Positions 9,247 to 18,174 of a DNA stretch of 64,000 bases are shown here, piece by piece (position 1 is the stretch's first letter; every line of letters begins with the position of its first letter). The stretch is from Pseudomonas putida (GTDB taxonomy: Bacteria; Pseudomonadota; Gammaproteobacteria; Pseudomonadales; Pseudomonadaceae): the NCBI RefSeq assembly GCF_002906855.1, contig NZ_MINI01000048.1:868001-932000 (forward strand). Direction: 5' to 3'. The position numbers and the translations under genes were made by a program. The notes under the pieces were generated by a model that did no database searches, was not told where the DNA came from, and worked only from the letters and a program-made list of their open reading frames with translations.

Positions 9247-10710
9247 GTGAACCGGCCCACGCCCGTCAAAACCGACAACTTCTTCATCATGATCTTCCGA
9301 GCCCTGCGCCAACGTCGCGTGCCCCTGGCACTACGCATCGCCACCACCAACATTTTCCTGGTGGCGCTGGCGCTGGTGATCTACGCCTGCGTGATGGGCC
9401 TGCAGTTCAAGCAGGCCATGCACGAGCAGGCCGACGCCCTCGGCCAGAGCCTGACCACCCAGACCGCCACCTCGGCGACCGAGCTGCTGGTGTCCAATGA
9501 CATCCTCAGCCTCAACGTGTTGCTGGGCAACCTGGTGAAGAACCCGCTGGTGGCCCATGCGGCCATCTACAGCGTGGATAACCGCATCCTCGCCGAGGCC
9601 GGCCAGCGCCCGCGCAACAGCCTGCTGGGCGAAGCCGAAGGCCTGTACCAGACCAAGATCACGTTCCAGGACGTGACCGCCGGTCAGCTGCGCATCAGCC
9701 TGGACATGAGCCAGTTCCAGCAGCCGATGCTGATCAGCCTGCAGAGCATGGGCATCCTCGCCGCCATCCTGCTGGCCCTGGCGCTGAGCCTGAGCCTGCG
9801 CCAAGGTCGCCATATCACCCTGCCGCTGCTGCAGCTGCGGGTATGGCTGCGTGACCCGCACCCCTACACCCCGGCCATCGACCGCCAGGACGAGATCGGC
9901 GACATCGCTCGCCAGCTACATGCGCGCCTGGCGCCGCCACCTCCGCCCGAGCCGGAACCGGAGGAAGAAGAGGACGAAGACGAGTTCGAAGACCTGCACG
10001 ACGAAGCCCCGGCCAAGCCCGCACAGCGCGCCAAGGCCGTGGTCCAGGCGGACGAGGACGACGACGAGGCCTTCGCCGGACTGCTGGACGACGAGGAGCA
10101 ACCAGCGACCAGGCCTGCCGTGATCGAGTCCGACGAGCCACAGAACACTGCTGTGCTGGCCGTTCAACTGGGCTCCCAGGAGCAACTGCGTCGCCTGCCC
10201 CGCACGCGCCTGACCGAGCTGCTGGAACGCTATCGTGGCTGCCTGGAGCAGGCTGCCTCGCTGTATGAAGGCGACATCCACACGCTCAACGATGGCAGCA
10301 CGCTGGTGCTGTTCCACAGCCGCGACTGCGGTGAGGATTACCTGACCAACGCCATCTGCTGTGGTGAGCTGCTGCGTGCGCTGGGCCATGCCCTGCAGAT
10401 CGAAGTGGCCGACAGTGGCATCACCCTGCAACTGCAGCTGGGCCTGGCCCTGGGTGATGACCTGCAGGGGCTGGAACAGGTCGACCTGCTGATGGCCGAA
10501 AAGGCCCAGGACGCGCTGGCTCTGTCGCAACACAGCCGCAACCTGCTGTTGGTGGAGCGACAGATCAGTGATGACGAACTGATCCGCAAGCGCGCCCGCA
10601 TCCGCCCGATTGCCAGCCCTGAAGGGGCTTGCTGTGTGGAGCGGCTGATGGAGCCTTACCCTTCGATGCTGGAGCGTCAGTTGGCGCGGATGCACGAGCG
10701 CCGGGCCTGA
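9247..10710 (+). CDS. AhpA/YtjB-family membrane protein with cyclase-like C-terminal domain
   Basis: Inner-membrane protein of 487 residues, divergent from serB as is usual for this family. A first membrane helix (about residues 35-58), a periplasmic region and a second helix (about 160-180) precede a HAMP-like stretch. A strongly acidic linker (runs of E and D around residues 237-300) and a cytoplasmic domain follow. The C-terminal domain (about 300-450) contains LLERYRGCLEQAASLYEGDI, then NDGSTLVLF, and later LQLQLGLALG, which line up in spacing with class III nucleotide cyclase folds but lack the metal-binding Asp residues. The start is GTG; an ATG at 9289 is an alternative. Function is not established here. 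Confidence 0.75.
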   Translation: MNRPTPVKTDNFFIMIFRALRQRRVPLALRIATTNIFLVALALVIYACVMGLQFKQAMHEQADALGQSLTTQTATSATELLVSNDILSLNVLLGNLVKNPLVAHAAIYSVDNRILAEAGQRPRNSLLGEAEGLYQTKITFQDVTAGQLRISLDMSQFQQPMLISLQSMGILAAILLALALSLSLRQGRHITLPLLQLRVWLRDPHPYTPAIDRQDEIGDIARQLHARLAPPPPPEPEPEEEEDEDEFEDLHDEAPAKPAQRAKAVVQADEDDDEAFAGLLDDEEQPATRPAVIESDEPQNTAVLAVQLGSQEQLRRLPRTRLTELLERYRGCLEQAASLYEGDIHTLNDGSTLVLFHSRDCGEDYLTNAICCGELLRALGHALQIEVADSGITLQLQLGLALGDDLQGLEQVDLLMAEKAQDALALSQHSRNLLLVERQISDDELIRKRARIRPIASPEGACCVERLMEPYPSMLERQLARMHERRA

Positions 10711-10720
10711 TATCTGGACT

Positions 10721-10757
10721 GCCTCTTCGCGGGTTCACCCGCGAAGAGGCCGGCACA
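10721..10757. repeat. REP palindrome
   Basis: Inverted repeat GCCTCTTCGCGGGT...ACCCGCGAAGAGGC followed by CGGCACA, the form of P. putida REP elements. It lies just after the AhpA-type gene and before the intrinsic terminator. Confidence 0.8.
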
Positions 10758-10780
10758 GACAATACAAAGTCTTCACCCAC

Positions 10781-10812
10781 AAAAAAGCCCGCGAGCATGC
10801 GGGCTTTTTTGT
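10781..10812. terminator. Bidirectional rho-independent terminator
   Basis: An A-run, the stem AAGCCCGC/GCGGGCTT with a short AGCAT loop, and a T-run. It separates the convergent AhpA-type gene (+) and the PqiC-like gene (-). Confidence 0.93.
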
Positions 10813-10826
10813 GGCTGGCGGTTCGA

Positions 10827-11537
10827 TCAGAACCGATAGACTTCCATATCGGTGCGAATCGGCGAAGCCATCGGGATCTTCGACTTCTCCGGTCCTTTCT
10901 TGACCTGTACCGGCGCTGCCTGCTTCTTCGGTGCTTCTTCGGCAACCGCAGGCTGATTGGCCAGGGGCTTGACCGCCGTGCTCAACTGTTCGGCAAGCTT
11001 CTGCAGCAACTGCCCCTGGGCCTGAACCTGGGACGACTCGCTGCCCTCGTGCGGCTGCTCAAGGTGAACGATACGGTTGTCACGCACATGGCCACGACGG
11101 TCGAGCAGGCGCCATTGCGCATCGAGAATCGCTGGCTGGTTCTTGCCCGAGTCCAGGCGAGTGATCGACAGCAGCACCTGCACGTCCGGGGTGAAGCCAG
11201 TGCTGGCCGGGGCCAGTACCACGCGCTGGCTATCCAGGCGCCAGGCGAGTTGGCGCACCAGCAATTGATCGATGTCTGCTGACAGGCTGCCGGCCCAACG
11301 ACCGTCGGTCGCCGAACTCAGGCTGCCATCGGCCTGACGCTGCAAGAAGGTTTCACGCTGCAGGTAATCGGCTACCGACACTGGGCCGAGCACCACGGCC
11401 ATGCCCGCACTCTGCGAAGGCTGGCCAGGATCACCGCTGTCGAGTTGGTACAGGGCAACCGGCTGATGCATGCTGCATCCGCTCAGTCCCAGCAAACCCG
11501 TCATCAACAGCGCAAATGGAAGGCGCAGGAATTTCAT
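10827..11537 (-). CDS. PqiC-family outer-membrane lipoprotein
   Basis: Lipoprotein of 236 residues with a signal peptide and lipobox LSGC, so the mature protein starts at the Cys near residue 21. The mature part begins VALYQLDSG and continues with VVLGPVSVADYLQRE and DQLLVRQLAWRL, the pattern of the ABC-type transport auxiliary lipoprotein family (PqiC), partners of MCE-type lipid transport systems. About 35 C-terminal residues are a Pro/Lys/Ala-rich extension with no family counterpart that I know. No PqiA/PqiB genes are adjacent, so its partner must be elsewhere. A gap of about 175 bases separates it from parC. Confidence 0.8.
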   Translation of the reverse strand: MKFLRLPFALLMTGLLGLSGCSMHQPVALYQLDSGDPGQPSQSAGMAVVLGPVSVADYLQRETFLQRQADGSLSSATDGRWAGSLSADIDQLLVRQLAWRLDSQRVVLAPASTGFTPDVQVLLSITRLDSGKNQPAILDAQWRLLDRRGHVRDNRIVHLEQPHEGSESSQVQAQGQLLQKLAEQLSTAVKPLANQPAVAEEAPKKQAAPVQVKKGPEKSKIPMASPIRTDMEVYRF

Positions 11538-11712
11538 TCAACCCATCCAGGCGGTCGCTACCAGGCAAACCGCAGTGATACTGATAGATATTCAATCGGG
11601 CACACGGCCACGCCGGCACCACAGGGGCACTATCATCCGCGAAATATCGGCCCGACTCCAGCATTTCTGCCTGGAACGGCGCTGAAATTGCCGTTCCAGA
11701 CATTTCGTCGGA

Positions 11713-13971
11713 TTATGCCGGCAGTTCCACCTGCAACCCGTCGACACGCTGGAAGCCGCGTGGCAGCTTGCTGCCGCGTCGGCCACGTTCGCCCTTGTAG
11801 TGCTCCAAGTCGTCTGGCTTCAGAGACAGGGTACGCTTGCCGGCTTGCAATACAAGGGTTGCACCCTCGGCAACCACCGCCAGATCGGTGACAAATTCTT
11901 CACGACTGGCGACCCGATCACCGGGCACACCGATGATCTTGTTGCCCTTGCCTTTACCCAACTGTGGAAGGTCGGAAACCTTGAACACCAGCAAGCGGCC
12001 TTCGGTGGTCACCGCCGCCAGCCAGTCCTGCTCGCGATTGGCCACCGGGCGCGGGGTCATGACCTTGGCACCGTTAGGCAAGCTGAGCAGGCCTTTGCCG
12101 GCCTTGTTCTTGGCCTGCAGGTCCTCGCCCTTGACCACGAAGCCGTAACCGGCGTCCGAGGCCACCACGTACAATGCATCATCGTCTGGCAGCAGCACGC
12201 ATTCGAAGGTCGCTCCAGGCGGTGGCGTCAGGCGCCCGGTCAGCGGCTCGCCCTGGCCGCGCGCCGATGGCAGGGTATGTGCGGCCACCGAATAACTACG
12301 CCCGGTGGAGTCGATCAACACGGCAAACTGATTGGAACGGCCTGCAGCAGCGGCCTTGAAGCCGTCGCCGGCCTTGTAGGACAGGCCGGTCGCGTCGATG
12401 TCGTGGCCCTTGGCACAACGCACCCAGCCTTTTTCCGACAGCACCACGGTGACCGGCTCGGTCGGCATCAGCTCGTTTTCCGACAGGGCCTTGGCTTCGG
12501 CGCGCTCGACGATTGGCGAGCGGCGGTCGTCGCCATAGGTTTCGGCGTCCTTGATCAGCTCGCTACGCACCAGCTTGCGCAGCTTGGCATCGCTGCCCAG
12601 CAGGGCCTGCAGCTTGGCCTGCTCCTTGAGCAGTTCGTCCTGCTCGCCTCGGATCTTCATCTCTTCCAGGCGCGCCAGCTGACGCAGGCGGGTCTCGAGG
12701 ATGTAGTCGGCCTGAATCTCGGTGAGCTGGAAGCGCTCGATCAGGGCCTGCTTGGGGTGCTCTTCGGTACGGATGATGTGGATCACTTCATCCAGGTTGA
12801 GGAACGCGGTGAGCAAGCCGTCCAACAGGTGCAAGCGCTTCTCCACCTTGTCCAGGCGGTGCTGCAGGCGGCGGCGAACGGTGTTGGTGCGGAACTCCAG
12901 CCACTCCAGCAGCAGAGCGCGCAGGTTCTTCAGCTGCGGGCGGCCGTCGAGGCCGATGATGTTGACGTTGACCCGGTAGCTGCTCTCAAGGTCGGTGGTG
13001 GCGAACAGGTGCTGCATCAATTCGTCGGCATCGACGCGGTTGGAGCGCGGGATGATGACGATACGGCACGGGTTCTCGTGGTCCGATTCGTCACGCAGGT
13101 CGGCGACCATCGGCAGCTTCTTGGCCTGCATCTGCGCGGCGATCTGCTCCAGCACCTTGGCCCCGGAGACCTGGTGCGGCAGCGCGGTGACCACGATGTC
13201 ACCATCTTCGACGCGGTACACGGCGCGCATGCGGATCGAACCGCGGCCGCTTTCGTAGATCTTCTGGATTTCCGCGCGCGGGGTGACGATTTCAGCTTCG
13301 GTCGGGTAGTCCGGGCCCTGGATGTGCTCGCACAGTTGCTCGATGGTGGCCTTGGGCTCGTCGAGCAGGCGCACGCAGGCGCTGGCCACTTCACGCAGGT
13401 TGTGTGGCGGAACGTCGGTGGCCATGCCCACGGCGATACCGGTGGTACCGTTGAGCAGGATGTTCGGCAGGCGCGCCGGCAGTACTGCAGGCTCCTCCAG
13501 CGTGCCGTCGAAGTTCGGCACCCAGTCGACGGTGCCCTGGCCCACTTCGCTGAGCAACACTTGCGAATAACGCGACAGGCGTGCCTCGGTGTAACGCATG
13601 GCGGCGAACGACTTCGGATCGTCCGGCGCACCCCAGTTGCCCTGGCCGTCGACCAAGGTATAGCGATAGCTGAACGGCTGCGCCATCAGCACCATGGCTT
13701 CATAACAGGCCGAGTCGCCGTGGGGGTGGAACTTGCCGAGCACGTCGCCGACGGTACGGGCGGACTTCTTGTGCTTGGCGTCGGCATCGAGCCCCAACTC
13801 GCTCATGGCATAGACGATGCGTCGCTGCACCGGCTTGAGGCCGTCGCCGATGTGCGGCAAGGCCCGGTCCATGATCACGTACATGGAATAGTTGAGGTAG
13901 GCCTGTTCGGTGAAGTCAGCCAGCGAGCGGCGTTCGACGCCGTCCAGGCTGAGTTCCAGTGAGTCGCTCAT
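11713..13971 (-). CDS. parC: DNA topoisomerase IV subunit A
   Basis: Breakage-reunion subunit of topoisomerase IV, 752 residues, which with ParE decatenates daughter chromosomes. The winged-helix domain contains the catalytic Tyr at about residue 127 (AAMRYTEARLS). The quinolone-resistance region is HPHGDSACYEAMV, with Ser87 and Glu91, the residues of susceptible strains. The C-terminal beta-pinwheel has repeats such as DDALYVVASDAGYGF and GKGNKIIGV. It is downstream of the retropepsin gene, ten bases away, in a leftward unit with parE. Confidence 0.98.
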   Translation of the reverse strand: MSDSLELSLDGVERRSLADFTEQAYLNYSMYVIMDRALPHIGDGLKPVQRRIVYAMSELGLDADAKHKKSARTVGDVLGKFHPHGDSACYEAMVLMAQPFSYRYTLVDGQGNWGAPDDPKSFAAMRYTEARLSRYSQVLLSEVGQGTVDWVPNFDGTLEEPAVLPARLPNILLNGTTGIAVGMATDVPPHNLREVASACVRLLDEPKATIEQLCEHIQGPDYPTEAEIVTPRAEIQKIYESGRGSIRMRAVYRVEDGDIVVTALPHQVSGAKVLEQIAAQMQAKKLPMVADLRDESDHENPCRIVIIPRSNRVDADELMQHLFATTDLESSYRVNVNIIGLDGRPQLKNLRALLLEWLEFRTNTVRRRLQHRLDKVEKRLHLLDGLLTAFLNLDEVIHIIRTEEHPKQALIERFQLTEIQADYILETRLRQLARLEEMKIRGEQDELLKEQAKLQALLGSDAKLRKLVRSELIKDAETYGDDRRSPIVERAEAKALSENELMPTEPVTVVLSEKGWVRCAKGHDIDATGLSYKAGDGFKAAAAGRSNQFAVLIDSTGRSYSVAAHTLPSARGQGEPLTGRLTPPPGATFECVLLPDDDALYVVASDAGYGFVVKGEDLQAKNKAGKGLLSLPNGAKVMTPRPVANREQDWLAAVTTEGRLLVFKVSDLPQLGKGKGNKIIGVPGDRVASREEFVTDLAVVAEGATLVLQAGKRTLSLKPDDLEHYKGERGRRGSKLPRGFQRVDGLQVELPA

Positions 13972-13981
13972 GCGGGCCTCG

Positions 13982-14500
13982 TCATTTCAGGTTCTGGCGC
14001 AGCAGCATGGTGCCGCCGCGCTGGGTAAATTCAAGTTGTTTCAGGGCGCTCATGCCCAGCAGCACGGTCGGCCCGTCCAGGCCCGGCACCACCAGGGCGC
14101 GCACATTCTGCAGGTGGATATCACCCAACTGCAGGCTATCCAGCCGGGTGCGGTAGCCTTCGGTGCGGCCGTTGGCGGTGCTCAGCATCACCGGGCTGCC
14201 ACGCTGCAGGTTCAGGTCCTTGGCCAGTGACTCCGGGATCGCCACATCGGTGGCTCCGGTATCGAGCATGAAATGCACCACTTGGCCGTTGATCGCGCCG
14301 TCCAGCACGAAGTGCCCCTGGCCATTGCTCAGCAGGCGCACTTCGATGATACCGTCGCCATGGGACGATTGCACCTGGGTGTTCGGGTTGCGCTCGTGGT
14401 CTTCCCATTGCCCGAAGAAGCGCGTGGCAAGAAACAGCCCCGCCGCCCAGGCGAGGATCATCAGGACCTTGCCGGCGCGCTTGCCCGGTGGCTGGCTCAT
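13982..14500 (-). CDS. Membrane-anchored retropepsin-like aspartic protease (TIGR02281-type)
   Basis: Protein of 172 residues with one N-terminal membrane helix (about 14-25) and a periplasmic domain. The domain carries the aspartic-protease motif FMLDTGATDVAIP and the partner segment ALVVPGLDGPTVLLGMSAL, the pattern of single-domain retropepsin-like clan AA proteases, which act as dimers. It overlaps the upstream phytase-like gene by four bases and is followed after ten bases by parC. This places it inside the parE-parC transcript, which is unusual for a protease. Its substrate is unknown. Confidence 0.85.
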   Translation of the reverse strand: MSQPPGKRAGKVLMILAWAAGLFLATRFFGQWEDHERNPNTQVQSSHGDGIIEVRLLSNGQGHFVLDGAINGQVVHFMLDTGATDVAIPESLAKDLNLQRGSPVMLSTANGRTEGYRTRLDSLQLGDIHLQNVRALVVPGLDGPTVLLGMSALKQLEFTQRGGTMLLRQNLK

Positions 14501-15483
14501 GGGGTGGCGCTCCAGCCGCCCTGCGGTGCCTCGAAGCGCCAGACGATCGGCCGGCTTTCGCCGTCGGCGCGATCACCGTTGTTGTTGTCCAGGCCGATCC
14601 AGGCGCCCTTGGCATCGATCACCAGCGCTTCGGCCAGGCCATACGGCTGGTCGTAGCGGCGTTCCGGCACCAGTGCCTCGGCGGCGAACGACCAGCACTG
14701 CTCGACCTTGCCATCGGTGGCATCGCGCCGGCACACGCGGTAGGCATTGCGTTCGAGGGTGAACAGCTTGCCCTCGAACCAGGCGAGGTCGGCAAAGTCA
14801 CGCGACAGTGCCCGGGGGTTGGGCATCTGCGGTGGCTGCATCTCGACCCCGGCTTCGCTCAGCAACACGCAGCTGCGACCGCAGGTCCACACCGACTGCT
14901 GGCGCTCGATGGCCACCAGGCCGCGCCGCTCGCGCTCGGCCGCCAGCCACAGGCGATCACCTTCCGGGTTGATGGCCAGGCCTTCGAACAAGGCATTGAA
15001 GTTGAGCAGCATGCCGCTGGCACGGGCCTGGCGCACCATCGCCGGGTCGATCTTCAGCCACTCCGGCTCCCCCCCGGCAGGCAGTTGCAACACCGCCGCA
15101 TGGGCCTCGCTGACCAGGTAGAGATTGCCTGCCTGATCGCAGGTGATGCCTTCGTAATCCAGCTCGCCACCGCGCACGTAGGAGGCCGCCCAGTTACGCG
15201 ACTTCAACCCCCACGGCAGGCCGCTCTCGGGCACGGGGGGTGGCGTGAAGGTCAGCGGCTGCGCGCGCCAGACGGCGTCCTGCTGGTCGAAGCGGTAAAT
15301 GCGGTCGTCATCACGATCGGAAACACCCCAGAGCCCGCCCCGGCACTCGACCAGGCCGGACAGGTTGCCGCCACGCATTCCCTCGATCGGGTGCTCGGAG
15401 GCCAGCTTCAGCTCCGGCCAGTTGCCCGCCAGGCTCGGCAAGGCAACCAGCGCCAGGCAGGCCGCGACCAACAGACGAATCAA
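14497..15483 (-). CDS. Secreted esterase-like/phytase-like beta-propeller protein
   Basis: Protein of 328 residues with a clear signal peptide (MIRLLVAACLALVALPSLAG). Motifs LSGLVECRGGLWGVSDRDDD, DYEGITC and LFEGLAINPEGDRLWLAAERE match the esterase-like activity of phytase family, a propeller fold predicted to be periplasmic. No classical phytase activity is proven for the family. It overlaps both neighbours by four bases (parE stop upstream, retropepsin start downstream), so it is co-translated with them. Confidence 0.8.
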   Translation of the reverse strand: MIRLLVAACLALVALPSLAGNWPELKLASEHPIEGMRGGNLSGLVECRGGLWGVSDRDDDRIYRFDQQDAVWRAQPLTFTPPPVPESGLPWGLKSRNWAASYVRGGELDYEGITCDQAGNLYLVSEAHAAVLQLPAGGEPEWLKIDPAMVRQARASGMLLNFNALFEGLAINPEGDRLWLAAERERRGLVAIERQQSVWTCGRSCVLLSEAGVEMQPPQMPNPRALSRDFADLAWFEGKLFTLERNAYRVCRRDATDGKVEQCWSFAAEALVPERRYDQPYGLAEALVIDAKGAWIGLDNNNGDRADGESRPIVWRFEAPQGGWSATP

Positions 15484-17384
15484 ACCAGTACCTCAGCCAG
15501 GTTGCCTTTGGTTTCCAGCCAGTTCTTGCGGTCGCCGGCGCGCTTCTTGGCCAGCAGCATGTCCATGATCTCGGTGGTGCCTTGCACGTCGTCCAGGGTC
15601 AGCTGGACCAGGCGCCGGGTGTTCGGGTCCATGGTGGTTTCGCGCAGCTGCGGCGGGTTCATCTCACCCAGGCCCTTGAATCGGGTGACCTGCGGCTTGC
15701 CGCGCTTCTTCTCGGCCACCAGGCGGTCGAGGATGCCGTCACGCTCGGCTTCGTCGAGGGCGTAGTAGATGTCCTTGCCCAGGTCGATGCGGTACAGCGG
15801 CGGCATGGCAACGTAGACATGGCCGGCCTCGACCAGCGGGCGGAAGTGCTGGACGAACAATGCGCAGAGCAAAGTGGCAATGTGCAGGCCGTCGGAGTCG
15901 GCGTCGGCGAGGATGCAGATCTTGCCATAGCGCAGTTGCGACAGGTCGGCCGCGCCCGGGTCGACACCGATGGCCACGGCGATGTTGTGCACTTCCTGGC
16001 TGGCCAGGACTTCGCCGCCGTCCACTTCCCAGGTGTTGAGGATCTTGCCACGCAGCGGCAGGATGGCCTGGAATTCCTTGTCGCGCGCCTGCTTTGCCGA
16101 ACCACCGGCGGAGTCACCCTCGACCAGGAACAGTTCGGCGCGCATCGGGTCCTGCCCGGCGCAATCGGCCAGTTTGCCTGGCAACGCCGGGCCCTGGGTA
16201 ATGCGCTTGCGCTCGACCTTCTTGCTGGCCTTGAGGCGACGGCCTGCGTTGCTGATGGCCAGTTCCGCCAGCTGCATGCCCAGCTCAGGGTGGGCGTTGA
16301 GCCACAGACTGAAGGCGTCCTTGACCACACCGGAGACGAACGCGGCGGCCTCACGGGACGACAGGCGTTCCTTGGTCTGGCCGGAGAACTGGGGTTCCTG
16401 CATCTTCATCGAAAGGACGAAGGTGATGCGCTCCCAGACGTCCTCCGGCGCCAGCTTGACGCCGCGCGGCAACAGGTTGCGGAATTCGCAGAACTCGCGC
16501 ATGGCATCGAGCAGGCCCTGGCGCAGGCCGTTGACGTGGGTACCGCCCTGGGCGGTGGGGATCAGGTTGACGTAGCTTTCCTGAACGCTGTCACCGCCTT
16601 CGGGCAGCCACAGCAAGGCCCAGTCGACGGCCTCCTTGTTACCCGCCAGGCTGCCGCAGAACGGCTCGTCGGGCAGGCGCTGGAACTCGCTGACCGAGTC
16701 GACCAGGTAGGAACGCAGGCCGTCTTCGTAGTGCCACTCGACCTTCTCGCCGCTGGCCTTGTCCTCGAAGCTGACCAGCAGGCCCGGGCACAGCACGGCC
16801 TTGGCCTTGAGCACGTGTTTGAGACGGCTGATGGAAAACTTCGACGAATCGAAATACTTCGGGTCGGGGCTGAAGTACACGCTGGTACCGGTGTTGCGCT
16901 TGCCGACCGTGCCGACCACCTCCAGCTCGCTGGCCTTGAAGCCATCGGCGAAGGTCATCTGGTACTCGTTGCCGTCGCGCTTGACGCGTACGCGCACCTG
17001 AGTCGACAGGGCGTTGACCACCGAAATACCCACGCCGTGCAGGCCACCGGAGAACTGGTAGTTCTTGTTGGAGAACTTGCCGCCGGCATGCAGCTTGGTG
17101 AGGATCAGCTCAACGCCCGACACCCCCTCTTCAGGGTGGATATCCACCGGCATGCCACGGCCATCGTCGCTGACTTCCAGCGAGTGGTCGGCATGGAGAA
17201 TGACCTGCACCGACCGGGCGTGGCCGGCCAGGGCTTCGTCGACACTGTTGTCGATGACTTCCTGGGCCAGGTGGTTAGGCCGGCTGGTATCGGTGTACAT
17301 GCCCGGGCGTTTACGCACCGGGTCGAGGCCGGAGAGGACTTCGATGGCGTCTGCGTTATAGGCGCTAGCGCTGGGATTGGCCAT
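15480..17384 (-). CDS. parE: DNA topoisomerase IV subunit B
   Basis: ATPase subunit of topoisomerase IV, 634 residues. The N-terminal GHKL domain shows EVIDNSVDEALAGH and DDGRGMPV, and GGLHGVGISVVNAL follows. The TOPRIM domain begins at LFLVEGDSAGGSAKQARD and has DADSDGLHI as its metal site. Length is as expected. It starts the leftward unit parE / phytase-like / retropepsin / parC, with overlapping junctions. Confidence 0.98.
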   Translation of the reverse strand: MANPSASAYNADAIEVLSGLDPVRKRPGMYTDTSRPNHLAQEVIDNSVDEALAGHARSVQVILHADHSLEVSDDGRGMPVDIHPEEGVSGVELILTKLHAGGKFSNKNYQFSGGLHGVGISVVNALSTQVRVRVKRDGNEYQMTFADGFKASELEVVGTVGKRNTGTSVYFSPDPKYFDSSKFSISRLKHVLKAKAVLCPGLLVSFEDKASGEKVEWHYEDGLRSYLVDSVSEFQRLPDEPFCGSLAGNKEAVDWALLWLPEGGDSVQESYVNLIPTAQGGTHVNGLRQGLLDAMREFCEFRNLLPRGVKLAPEDVWERITFVLSMKMQEPQFSGQTKERLSSREAAAFVSGVVKDAFSLWLNAHPELGMQLAELAISNAGRRLKASKKVERKRITQGPALPGKLADCAGQDPMRAELFLVEGDSAGGSAKQARDKEFQAILPLRGKILNTWEVDGGEVLASQEVHNIAVAIGVDPGAADLSQLRYGKICILADADSDGLHIATLLCALFVQHFRPLVEAGHVYVAMPPLYRIDLGKDIYYALDEAERDGILDRLVAEKKRGKPQVTRFKGLGEMNPPQLRETTMDPNTRRLVQLTLDDVQGTTEIMDMLLAKKRAGDRKNWLETKGNLAEVLV

Positions 17385-17419
17385 GGATTCTCGTCGTCAG
17401 TCTGGTGAATGCAAAAAGA

Positions 17420-18028
17420 TCAAAATACAGAAAAATCGAGCGCCGCATACTGCTGCCGGGCAATGCCGGCGAAGGCCAGCAGGCCTGGCATCTGCTCGGC
17501 AAAGCCCTGGAAACTGTGGTCGCCACCAGCCTGGATGCGCAGCGCGCAAGCCCGGTAATACTGCTCGGCGTGGCGATAGTCCAAAGTTTCATCGGCGGTC
17601 TGCAGCCACACTTGATAGCGGCCTGGGTCGGTCGGCGCCGGCACTTCCAGTTCGGCCAGGGCCTGCACATGGTCCAGGGTCAGCTCCCAAGTCTCGCCAG
17701 TGTAGTGGTTGCGCTGGGCACCCAGATAACCGTCGAAGCGCTTGTGCGGGGTGACTGCCGGGTTTACCAGCAAGGCTTTCAGGCCATGGCGCTCGGCCAG
17801 ATGGGTGGCATAGTAGCCGCCGAGCGAACTGCCGACCAGCAGGGGCGCCCCGAGCTCGGCGATGGCAGCTTCGAGCTGGACCATGGCCTGGCGTGGGTGG
17901 TGGTGCAATTCCGGAACGCGCAGCTGCTGCGAAAGGCCCAGCTGCTGCATCACCGCCACGAGCTGGCGCGCCTTGGTGGACACTGGCGAGCTGTTGAAGC
18001 CATGGATATAGAGGATGGAACCCGACAT
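17420..18028 (-). CDS. yqiA: YqiA-type alpha/beta-hydrolase (esterase)
   Basis: Esterase of 202 residues. It begins SILYIHGFNSSP (oxyanion-hole region) and has the nucleophile elbow VGSSLGGYYATHLAE and a C-terminal GGDHSF (catalytic His), the layout of YqiA/UPF0227. The start at MSGSILYIHG is chosen since the family begins at this strand; the open frame upstream encodes Arg-rich sequence with no similarity. It lies 35 bases upstream of parE and downstream of cpdA, the cpdA-yqiA-parE order being common in gamma-proteobacteria. Confidence 0.92.
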   Translation of the reverse strand: MSGSILYIHGFNSSPVSTKARQLVAVMQQLGLSQQLRVPELHHHPRQAMVQLEAAIAELGAPLLVGSSLGGYYATHLAERHGLKALLVNPAVTPHKRFDGYLGAQRNHYTGETWELTLDHVQALAELEVPAPTDPGRYQVWLQTADETLDYRHAEQYYRACALRIQAGGDHSFQGFAEQMPGLLAFAGIARQQYAALDFSVF

Positions 18029-18174
18029 GCTGCCCCCGGAATCTGTGGCTTCGCGCCCGATCGTGCGGGCGCAGGGACGCGCAGTGTAGCGCGTTCGCCG
18101 GGTTTTGGCGCCGGATGGCCAATTTCGCAACAATTTCTTCGAAAGGCTGAGACTGCAGCGCAGCCCGGGGCTCT

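Noticed and set aside
11800..13962. A 720-codon plus-strand open frame opposite parC, and similar long frames opposite parE, thiC, putA, msbA and acd
   Set aside because: They are mirror frames of GC-rich genes, with biased composition (His, Gln, Arg, Val) and no recognisable domains; the opposite strand encodes clear housekeeping proteins.
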